64,000 bases of DNA from positions 2,418,001-2,482,000 of the forward strand of contig NZ_JAFBBV010000001.1 in assembly GCF_016907365.1 (NCBI RefSeq), in the 5' to 3' direction. This DNA comes from Oerskovia paurometabola. Lineage in GTDB: Bacteria; Actinomycetota; Actinomycetes; Actinomycetales; Cellulomonadaceae. This document shows, in pieces, positions 38,619-45,339 of this stretch. Both the position numbers and the translations under genes were made by a program. Position 1 is the first letter of the stretch, and the number at the start of each line of letters is the position of its first letter. The notes beneath the pieces are model-generated. The model worked only from the letters and a program-made list of their open reading frames with translations, searched no databases and had not been told where the DNA came from.

Positions 38619-38825
38619 TCAGTCGTTCGCTTCCTTGGCCTTCTCGGCCAGGGTGTCGACGTGCGCGTCGACCGAGTCCGGCGAGATTCCCTTGATCTTC
38701 TCGGCGACCTCGTCGATCTTGTCGTCGGTCAGGAAGCCCTTGGCCTTGTCGACCAGTCCCCCCAGGCCCTCCTTGGCCTGGTCGGCGGCGGCCGCCGCCT
38801 TGTCCTTCGCGTCGTCGATTCCCAT
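38619..38825 (-). CDS. small charged helical protein, MT0933/Rv0909-type antitoxin-like or CsbD-like
   Basis: A 68-residue protein rich in Ala, Lys, Asp and Glu with an amphipathic pattern (MGIDDAKDKAAAAADQAKEG, KAKGFLTDDKIDEVAEKIKG). It resembles the short proteins annotated as Rv0909/MT0933-family antitoxins and also CsbD-like stress proteins. No toxin gene adjoins it, so a toxin-antitoxin role is not supported by context. The ATG at 38825 has AAGGAGACGAGC upstream. The longer open frame running upstream to about 39794 is not coding. Confidence 0.7.
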   Translation of the reverse strand: MGIDDAKDKAAAAADQAKEGLGGLVDKAKGFLTDDKIDEVAEKIKGISPDSVDAHVDTLAEKAKEAND

Positions 38826-39128
38826 GCTCGTCTCCTTCGCACCAGGTCGGTCGCGGGACGCGTGCCCCGCTCCAGCGAAACTACCGCCGTCCGGAGCTTC
38901 CTTCCACGGGACGGGCGGCACCGACGGCCTGTTCGGGGCCCGGCTCTTCCTTGCTGGGCGGTGAGCCGGGTATGGAGGGTTCGACACTTGGTGGATAGCC
39001 GCTTGGCACACTATTTCTATCCGAGGGCGAAATCGGCCCGAAAAGTGTGAGATGTCCGACGTCTCCAGGTCTGACCGACGGCCGGGACGACGTTCCCGCC
39101 CCTTGCGGCCGCTGCCATGATGTGCCGC
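38826..39128. other. intergenic region, divergent promoters, no gene seen
   Basis: About 300 bp between two divergent genes. Part of it (about 38985-39045) is visibly less GC-rich. TTGGTG followed 17-18 bp later by CTATTT/TATTTC is a possible plus-strand promoter for the DUF4184 gene. A TAGTTT on the minus strand near 38885 may serve the small gene. No RNA gene or repeat is recognisable. Confidence 0.35.
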
Positions 39129-39953
39129 GTGCCGTACACCCCCGTCCACGCCCTGGTGTCCCTCCCCCTGGCGGGTCGCCGTGCGCGGCGCGCACTCTCG
39201 CCGAACCTGCTCCTGTGGGCACTGCCAGCCTTCGCGGTCGGCGCGATGGTGCCCGACGCCCCGCTCTTCCTCGACGTCCTGGTCCCGGGCGCCGACGAGC
39301 TGGCCCGTCCCACGCACCGCCTGCTGGGGGTCGTGACCGTGGACCTCGCTCTCGCGCTCGTGTTCACCGCGCTGTGGGTGCTCGTCGTCCGCGGACCGTT
39401 CTTGGCCGCGCTCCCCCGCCGGTCCGCGCCCGGACCCGGTGCGCCGGCGCGCACCGCTCCCCCGCTCGCGGTCGCAGGGGCCGTCGTCGGGTTCGCCGTG
39501 GCGGGCACGCTCACGCACATCCTCTGGGACGACTTCACGCACCTGCGCGGCACCGCGGTCCAGACGTGGGACGTCCTGCGCACGCCCGTCGCGGGCGTGA
39601 TGGCCTACAAGTACCTCCAGCACGGGAGCTCGCTCGTCGGCTGCGTGACGATCACGGCCCTCACGGTGCGCTGGTGGCGACGCGCGGAGCCGGTCGCGCA
39701 GCCGCAGCACCTGCGCTCCGCGGTGCTCGCCGTGTGCGCGGGGGCGACGGTCGGGATGGTCGGGGCAGTGGTGCGCCTCGTCGCGACCGACCATGCCGTG
39801 ACCGCCTTCTCCCTCGCCCGCCTGGCCGCGACCTACCCCGTGCTCGGCGCGGGGGTCGGCCTGGTCGTCTGGGCCACCGTCCGGACGGCCTCGCGGCGCA
39901 GGGACGGACGTTCCTCCGCCCTGGGCGTCGCAGCGGGCGCCCCGCGGGGATGA
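39129..39953 (+). CDS. DUF4184 family integral membrane protein
   Basis: A 274-residue membrane protein with about seven hydrophobic segments. The start VPYTPVHALVSLPLAGR, then LLWALPAFAVGAMVPDAPLF and GTLTHILWDDFTH, fits the DUF4184 family (typical start PFTPSHAA), with His/Asp residues suggestive of a metal site as in YdjM-like hydrolases. The function is unknown. ATGs at 39117 and 39120 would add four residues; GTG 39129 fits the family better. It is convergent with the DinB gene, 15 bp away. Confidence 0.82.
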   Translation: MPYTPVHALVSLPLAGRRARRALSPNLLLWALPAFAVGAMVPDAPLFLDVLVPGADELARPTHRLLGVVTVDLALALVFTALWVLVVRGPFLAALPRRSAPGPGAPARTAPPLAVAGAVVGFAVAGTLTHILWDDFTHLRGTAVQTWDVLRTPVAGVMAYKYLQHGSSLVGCVTITALTVRWWRRAEPVAQPQHLRSAVLAVCAGATVGMVGAVVRLVATDHAVTAFSLARLAATYPVLGAGVGLVVWATVRTASRRRDGRSSALGVAAGAPRG

Positions 39954-39968
39954 CCGGGCCCGACGACG

Positions 39969-40628
39969 TCACGCACGCGGCGCCGTCGGCTCCCCTCCCC
40001 CGCGGCCCGACGCGTCCGCGCGTCGCTGGGCCTCGTCCGCGACCGCGCGCAGCCGGTCGACGTGCCGCGACCGGTCGGCCGCCGAGCGCGGCGACAGGTT
40101 GTCGTTGTCCGCCCTGAGCCCCGCGCTCCCGTCGGTCAGCTCGCGCAGCACGTCCGCGTGGCCCGCGTGACGTGCCAGGTCGCCCGTGACGTGAACCATG
40201 ACCTGGAGGAGAGTGACCTCGGCACGCTCGGCAGGCCACCAGGGGACCCGTCCGACGGCGTGGAGGTCGCGCGTCGCGATCGTCTCGTCGGAGAACGCCC
40301 ACACCCGGCGGTAGAGGTCCACGACCGCCGCGACCGGCTCGTCGGCGGTGGCCCACATGTCGGCGTCGTCCTCGGCGTCGTCGTCGATCCAGGGCAGCTC
40401 GTCCGGTCTCGGCCATCCACGCCCGAAGGCCTGACCGAAGTAGCCGACCTCGACCCCGGCCGCGTGCTTGACCAGCCCGAGCAGGTTCGTCCCCGTGGGG
40501 GTCCACGGCCAGCGGGCCGAGCGCTCGTCGAGCCCCTCGACCTTCCAGAGCAGCGCGTCGCGCGCGGCCTGCAGAGACCGCTGCAGGATCGCCTTGTCGT
40601 CGGTGGCCGTGATGCGCGCGCTCGCCAT
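39969..40628 (-). CDS. DinB-fold (DUF664) protein
   Basis: A 219-residue four-helix-bundle protein of the DinB/DUF664 superfamily. Metal-ligand His positions are visible in LVKHAAGVEVGYFG and VMVHVTGDLARHAGHADVLREL. Many members are thiol-dependent S-transferases using bacillithiol or mycothiol; an actinobacterial one could use mycothiol, which is inference. Residues 180-219 form a charged tail. The name DinB does not imply DNA-damage polymerase activity. Confidence 0.85.
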   Translation of the reverse strand: MASARITATDDKAILQRSLQAARDALLWKVEGLDERSARWPWTPTGTNLLGLVKHAAGVEVGYFGQAFGRGWPRPDELPWIDDDAEDDADMWATADEPVAAVVDLYRRVWAFSDETIATRDLHAVGRVPWWPAERAEVTLLQVMVHVTGDLARHAGHADVLRELTDGSAGLRADNDNLSPRSAADRSRHVDRLRAVADEAQRRADASGRGGGEPTAPRA

Positions 40629-40823
40629 CGACCGAGTCTCGCTCCGCGCGACGGGGACCGCAACGACAGCTGGTCACGGACGCGCGGGCGAGGGAGCCGA
40701 GCGGTGCGGGGTACCAGGAGAACCTCCCAGCGCGCGCGGGTCCGCCGTATGTTCGGACGGGAGGCGGTCCCGTCAGACCGTTCCCGCCGATCGACGACCA
40801 GCGACCACCGAGGAGCGCGAGCC

Positions 40824-41219
40824 ATGACCGAACGGACGACGACCGCCTGGACCGACGACGAGCTCGACAAGGTCGGCGGTGCCGAGGAGCTCCAGGTCTC
40901 CTCGCTGCGCGCCGACGGGAGCCTGCGCCCGTTCGTGACCATCTGGGTCGTGCGGGTGGGAGACGACATCTACGTCCGGTCGGCCTACGGCCGGGACAAC
41001 GGCTGGTTCCGCCGTGCCCTCGCCGATCCGCGCGGTCGGATCCGGGCAGGAGGGGTCGAGAAGGACGTCGCGTTCGTGGAGCCCGACGGCTCGGTCCACC
41101 CGGCGCTCGACGCGGCCTACCACGCGAAGTACGACCGCTACGGGCCTGCGATCGTCGGTTCCGTGACCGGCGCCGGGGGCGCCGCGGCGACGTTCCGCCT
41201 GGACCCGCTGCCGTCCTGA
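40824..41219 (+). CDS. DUF2255 family protein
   Basis: A 131-residue protein with a split-barrel look: FVTIWVVRVGDDIYVRSAYG, then WFRRALADPRGRIRAGG and a C-terminal DAAYHAKYDRYG stretch. These match DUF2255, a small family related to nitroreductase/PPOX flavin proteins. No catalytic residue can be named. The ATG at 40824 has GAGGAG about 10 bp upstream; the gene appears transcribed alone. Confidence 0.82.
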   Translation: MTERTTTAWTDDELDKVGGAEELQVSSLRADGSLRPFVTIWVVRVGDDIYVRSAYGRDNGWFRRALADPRGRIRAGGVEKDVAFVEPDGSVHPALDAAYHAKYDRYGPAIVGSVTGAGGAAATFRLDPLPS

Positions 41220-41334
41220 CGGACGGGGAGCACCGATGCCGGGCGGGCTCGCCGTCGGTGCTCCTGCCGACGGCGGCGCACGCCACGCGGGAGCGCTTCC
41301 ACATCCGAGCGCTCGCGTGGGTAGGGTGTCGGCC

Positions 41335-41925
41335 GTGACGAACATCTCTCTCCCCCCGCTGCGCTGGCTGTCCCACGAAGGCGCAGGTCAGGTCGCTGAC
41401 GGCGCCGTGACCGTGACTGCCCCGTCGGGCACCGACTGGACGAACGACGCCCTGGGCGCCGCACCGCAGCACGCTGCCCCGGCGCTCGTGTTCGACGCCC
41501 CCGCCGAGCTCGCGCTGGCCGCCCGGGTCCGCGTGACGACCGAGCGCACGACGTTCGACGCGGGCGCCCTGGTGCTGTGGGCCGACGACGCGCACTGGGC
41601 CAAGCTCTGCTTCGAGCAGGCGCCGAACGGCCAGGCGATGGTCGTCTCGACCGTCACGAACGAGTACACCGACGACTGCAACTCCTGGGACGTCGACGAC
41701 GAGACCGTGCACCTGCGGGTCGTGCGGACCGGCCCCGCGTGGGCGTTCCACGCCTCGCGCGACGGCGAGGCGTGGGAGTTCGTCCGCCTCTTCCGCCTCT
41801 ACTCCGACGAGCCGGTCCGGGTGGGCTTCCTCGCGCAGGCGCCCCTGGGCGAGACGTGCACCGCGGTCTTCGACCGCATCGTGCTCGACGACACCCCGCC
41901 CCGCGACCTGCGCGACGGGAGCTGA
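41335..41925 (+). CDS. DUF1349 (regulation of enolase-like, concanavalin-type) protein
   Basis: A 196-residue beta-sandwich protein of the DUF1349 family (concanavalin-like lectin/glucanase fold). ALVLWADDAHWAKLCFEQ, HLRVVRTGPAWAFHASRDGEAW and RVGFLAQAP are the usual landmarks. There is no signal peptide. TAGGGT ends 7 nt before GTG 41335, so the mRNA may be leaderless. The role is unknown; carbohydrate binding is inferred from the fold. Confidence 0.85.
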   Translation: MTNISLPPLRWLSHEGAGQVADGAVTVTAPSGTDWTNDALGAAPQHAAPALVFDAPAELALAARVRVTTERTTFDAGALVLWADDAHWAKLCFEQAPNGQAMVVSTVTNEYTDDCNSWDVDDETVHLRVVRTGPAWAFHASRDGEAWEFVRLFRLYSDEPVRVGFLAQAPLGETCTAVFDRIVLDDTPPRDLRDGS

Positions 41926-41989
41926 CCGCTCCCGGCGCGCCACTCCACCACCTCGCCTCCGGCGCCCTGCCCGCCGGTGCGCGCAGGCG

Positions 41990-42610
41990 CTACGGCGTGC
42001 AGGCCTGCTCCGTCAGCGGTGGTTGCGACTCGAGCAGGACGCGCGCCACGCCCCGAGCCCTCTCGAAGGGATGCGCGAACGTCTCCATGCCGACCGTGAC
42101 GATGGCGCCTTCGTAGAGCAGCATCAGGGCGCGCGCCGTCGCGTGAGGGTCCCGCACCCCGGCCTCCCGGCACAGCTCGTCGAACAGCTCGAGCAGCCAT
42201 CTCTTCTGGCGCACCACCTCGGGGAACACCGGGTGACCGTCGTGCCCGTCGCCGACCTCGGCCCGTGCGTTGATGGCGCTGCACCCTTTGGAGCTGTTCT
42301 CGGCGGACCAGGAGACCGCGGCGTCGAAGACCGTCAGCACTCGCTCGACGCCCGGTGCGGGAACCATGGCCAGGCGCTCCTCGACATGCTCCCGCCATCG
42401 CGCATCCCGGTGCTGGAGATACGCCACCACCAGTGCCTCCTTGGAACCGAACCGGTCGTACAGCGTCTTCTTGGTGACGCCCGCGGCCTCGGCGATCGCG
42501 TCGACGCCGACCGAATGGATGCTGCGCTCGTAGAAGAGCCGCGATGCGGCGTCGAGGACGCGACGAGCGCCGGGGGTCAGCGGAGCGAGCTCGGGAACAG
42601 GAGTAGGCAC
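41990..42610 (-). CDS. TetR family transcriptional regulator
   Basis: A 206-residue repressor-type protein. The helix-turn-helix is about residues 33-55 (VGVDAIAEAAGVTKKTLYDRF), typical of TetR, and the rest is the ligand-binding dimerisation domain. It is divergent from the EamA transporter, with a 20-bp palindrome between the two start codons, so it most likely represses both itself and the transporter. The GTG start has no Shine-Dalgarno and follows a TATAGT hexamer by 7 nt. Confidence 0.93.
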   Translation of the reverse strand: MPTPVPELAPLTPGARRVLDAASRLFYERSIHSVGVDAIAEAAGVTKKTLYDRFGSKEALVVAYLQHRDARWREHVEERLAMVPAPGVERVLTVFDAAVSWSAENSSKGCSAINARAEVGDGHDGHPVFPEVVRQKRWLLELFDELCREAGVRDPHATARALMLLYEGAIVTVGMETFAHPFERARGVARVLLESQPPLTEQACTP

Positions 42611-42617
42611 GACACCA

Positions 42618-42637
42618 ACTATACAAGTCTGTATAGT
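42618..42637. promoter_or_regulatory. TetR operator with two embedded -10 boxes
   Basis: ACTATACAAGTCTGTATAGT is a perfect palindrome (8-bp arms, 4-bp centre). Each half contains TATAGT as a -10 for one of the divergent genes. Both start codons lie exactly 7 bp outside the palindrome. ACGACA 17 bp upstream of the plus-strand TATAGT is a possible -35. Confidence 0.88.
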
Positions 42638-42644
42638 CGCGACG

Positions 42645-43664
42645 ATGAGTAAACAGATCGGTCTACTTCATGTCGGTGTGACGGTCCTGGCGGCTACCGC
42701 ATTCGTGGCGACCTGGAGCTCCGGCTTCCTCGTCGCGGCGATCGCCACGGTCGAGGTCTCGCCGCTCACGCTGCTCGTCTGGCGGTTCGTCCCCCTGGCG
42801 GGCGTGCTGCTCGTCCTCGGGCTCGCCACCGGTGCGGTCCGCGAGGTGGGTACGGCAGCCCTGCGGCGTCAGTCCGTCATCGGCCTGTTCGCCCAGTTCG
42901 GCTACTGCGTCTTCGTCTACGCCGCGATAACGGCCGGCGTCGCGACGGGCACGGTCGCGCTGATCGACGCGGTGCAGCCGCTCGTGGTCGCGGTGCTCGT
43001 CGGCCCGCTGCTGGGGCTCCGGGTGCGCGGAGCCCAGTGGGCGGGGCTGCTCGTCGGCGCCGTCGGGGTTCTCCTGGTCGTGCGGTCGCAGCTCGAGGGT
43101 TCGGCCACGCAACCGGCGGTCTACCTGCTGCCCGTGCTCGCCATGTCCTGCCTCATCGTCGCCACCTTCCTCCAGCGACGATCTGACGCGCACGCAGGCG
43201 TCCTGGCGACGCTGACCATCCACGTCGTCGTGACGGCCGTGGCGCTCGTGGTTCTCGCCGCGGCGACGGGAACGCTCACGCCACCTGCCTCGACCTCCTT
43301 CTGGCTCGCGGCCGCGTTCGCGGCCGCCGTCCCGACGCTCGCCGCTTACGGTCTCTACTGGTGGCTGCTGCGCCGCGTGGGCATCACAGCGCTCAACGCG
43401 CTCCTCTTCCTCATCGCACCGGCGACGGCCGCCGCGGGCGCGGTGCTCCTGGGCGAGAGGCTCACGGCGACGACTCTCGCCGGCTTCGTGCTCTGTGCCG
43501 TGGGGGTCACGATCGTGCTGACCAGCGAGAGCTCCGCGGGGTCGGCGGACGTGTCGAGGCCACGGTCACGGTCCGCAGGCTCGGAGAACGACCCCTCGGA
43601 CGATGCAGGCGGCTGGCCCACGGGCCGACCGGCGCGACCCGCAGCGCAAGGATCAGGCGGTTGA
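42645..43664 (+). CDS. EamA family (DMT superfamily) transporter
   Basis: A 339-residue membrane protein with ten predicted helices arranged as two EamA repeats (first starting at ATAFVATWSSGFLVAAIATV, second at LPVLAMSCLIVATFLQRRS), then a hydrophilic tail of about 45 residues. It probably exports a small metabolite or drug; the substrate is unknown. Regulation by the divergent TetR protein is very likely. The ATG is 7 bp from the operator, with no room for a ribosome-binding site. Confidence 0.92.
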   Translation: MSKQIGLLHVGVTVLAATAFVATWSSGFLVAAIATVEVSPLTLLVWRFVPLAGVLLVLGLATGAVREVGTAALRRQSVIGLFAQFGYCVFVYAAITAGVATGTVALIDAVQPLVVAVLVGPLLGLRVRGAQWAGLLVGAVGVLLVVRSQLEGSATQPAVYLLPVLAMSCLIVATFLQRRSDAHAGVLATLTIHVVVTAVALVVLAAATGTLTPPASTSFWLAAAFAAAVPTLAAYGLYWWLLRRVGITALNALLFLIAPATAAAGAVLLGERLTATTLAGFVLCAVGVTIVLTSESSAGSADVSRPRSRSAGSENDPSDDAGGWPTGRPARPAAQGSGG

Positions 43665-43722
43665 TGCGGCGCGCCACGTGCTCACCGTACGGGGGCGGCC
43701 CTCACCCGCCTGCGGCCGACCC

Positions 43723-44316
43723 TCACCGTCCTGGCGGCGGGTACTCCGCGGGGATGCCGGGCGGGTCCTCGCCGACCAGGCCGTCGATCGACTCGCGGAT
43801 CAGGTCGGCGTGCCCCACGTGCCGGGCGTACTCCTCGATCAGGTCGACCAGGACCCTGCGCAGGCTCGACCGCTCCCCGTCGGCCCCGGCCTCGGGCTGC
43901 CAGACGAGACGGCGGTCCAGGCCGCCGTCCGCGAGCGCCTCGTCGATCGCCGCGCGGGACCGGACGACGGCGGCACGCCACAGGTCGTACAGGTACCGCG
44001 GTGCGTCCTGCGCTGCCGAGGTCCACGGCCACTGCGGGTCACGGTCCCAGTCGACCGCGTCCCAGGGCTCTCCCGGAGGGCGTCCGTGCAGCTTGGTCGA
44101 GAACCACAGCTCCTCGGTGAACGCGAGGTGCTTGAGGAGGCCACCGAGCGTGACCGCGGACGCCGCGACGCGTACCGCGAGCCCGTCCGCGTCCAGCCCG
44201 CCGGCCTTCCACGCGAACGTGGCGCGCTGACGTTCGAGGGACCCGAGGAGCGTCGCGACCTCGTCGCCCGCGGCGGGCGGCCCGATCCGACCCTGCGCGT
44301 CCGCTGCCTCGACCAT
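43723..44316 (-). CDS. DinB-fold (DUF664) protein
   Basis: A 197-residue DUF664/DinB-like four-helix bundle. LLKHLAFTEELWFSTKL and EEYARHVGHADLIRESIDG carry the three expected metal His residues. It is similar in layout to the protein at 39969-40628 but clearly divergent, so this is an ancient paralogue rather than a recent copy. A mycothiol-dependent transferase role is possible but unproven. Confidence 0.86.
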   Translation of the reverse strand: MVEAADAQGRIGPPAAGDEVATLLGSLERQRATFAWKAGGLDADGLAVRVAASAVTLGGLLKHLAFTEELWFSTKLHGRPPGEPWDAVDWDRDPQWPWTSAAQDAPRYLYDLWRAAVVRSRAAIDEALADGGLDRRLVWQPEAGADGERSSLRRVLVDLIEEYARHVGHADLIRESIDGLVGEDPPGIPAEYPPPGR

Positions 44317-44412
44317 GAGTTCCTCCTGCGGGGGTGCCGACCACCGGTCGCTCTCACTGTAGGCGGCTCCCGCCGGTCGCGACCTGCCGGAGCCGCACGG
44401 TGGGCGCGCGCC

Positions 44413-45036
44413 TCAGCGTGTCCGCCGGGCAAGGTGCGGATAGTCGATGACGATCCCGTCCTCGTCGACGGTGAGGTCCGCGGTGACGTCGCGGGTCGCG
44501 CTCGAGTACCTGACGACCGCGCGACCGGCCTCGGGGTCGTAGGGGGCGTGCGCCGTGTACACCTGGTCGCTGCGCAGCACACGCAGCGACGGGACCTCGA
44601 CCCAGGCCATGGTCAGTCGGGTCGGCTCGGCGGGGGCGTCCGGTCCCAGCAGCCCCAGGCGCAGGACCGGCATGGAGTTGGTGACCGGGCACAGCGCGAG
44701 GTCGCAGTCGAGCGCGTCCGCGAGCGCCGACGGGTCGTCGGTACCGGGAGTCGCGAGGTCGACAGGGGCTGAGCCGACGTGCCCGACCCGTGCGCTCCAC
44801 TCCCCTGCGCTGCTGCGCTCGAGCCGCAGGTCCCGTGACCAGTCCTGTCCGCGCACGGTCACGTCGAGCCGCCGCGTGACCCACCGTGGCCCGAGGGTCA
44901 GGGACCACGCCATGACCCACGTCGTCGAGCACGAGGTGCCCAGTGCCTCGAACCGGTCGGCGCCGAGGGACAGGACGGCGGCGTCCACCCGACCGGGGTC
45001 GTCCTCGCCTGCCCACGCGACGTGTCGACGGGTCAT
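44413..45036 (-). CDS. putative glycolipid-binding protein (DUF1089 type)
   Basis: A 207-residue soluble beta-barrel-like protein. AWAGEDDPGRVDAAVLSLG, VTVRGQDWSRDLRLERSSAGEW, LALCPVTNSMPVLRLGL and AWVEVPSLRVLRSDQVYTAH match the family described as putative glycolipid-binding (PF06475-like). ATG 45036 is preceded by AAGGAG at 8-9 bp. The frame continues far upstream on the minus strand opposite nrdD, but that part is non-coding. The biological role is unknown. Confidence 0.85.
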   Translation of the reverse strand: MTRRHVAWAGEDDPGRVDAAVLSLGADRFEALGTSCSTTWVMAWSLTLGPRWVTRRLDVTVRGQDWSRDLRLERSSAGEWSARVGHVGSAPVDLATPGTDDPSALADALDCDLALCPVTNSMPVLRLGLLGPDAPAEPTRLTMAWVEVPSLRVLRSDQVYTAHAPYDPEAGRAVVRYSSATRDVTADLTVDEDGIVIDYPHLARRTR

Positions 45037-45230
45037 GTCCTGGCTCCTTCGTCCGCGGGAGGGCACCGGTGCGCTGCCCACCCTGCCCGGTCTACCAGGC
45101 TTCGCAGCGACTCGACAGCCGGGTCGCTCACCTGCATCGCCCCCGCCGGAGCAGCGGACCCAAAGGTCCTCCCCACGGGTGACCAACGTCCCGACCTCAG
45201 GGAGGAAGGTCCCGGCGCGCCCGAGATTGG

Positions 45231-45278
45231 CCACTACATGTGGGATTGCACGGGTGTAATTGCTACTACATCTAGTAG
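45231..45278 (+). promoter_or_regulatory. tandem NrdR-like boxes upstream of nrdD
   Basis: Two 16-bp sites (45231-45246 and 45263-45278) share ACTACAT and fit the NrdR pattern acaCwAtATaTwGtgt. The second includes the perfect repeat CTACTA-CATC-TAGTAG. Their cores are 32 bp apart, three helical turns, the standard NrdR spacing. The remainder of the 303-bp gap (45037-45339) shows nothing else recognisable. Confidence 0.7.
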
Positions 45279-45339
45279 TCATCGGCGCCCCCTCCTGCCT
45301 CTGCAGGCACGGGGCGTCCCGCAGAGAGGTTGTGGTCGC

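Noticed and set aside
38619..38825. Toxin-antitoxin module
   Set aside because: Only a small antitoxin-like protein is present; no toxin gene adjoins it on either side.
39969..44316. DNA-damage function for the two DinB-named genes
   Set aside because: These belong to the DinB/DUF664 four-helix-bundle family, not DNA polymerase IV, and no SOS box precedes them.
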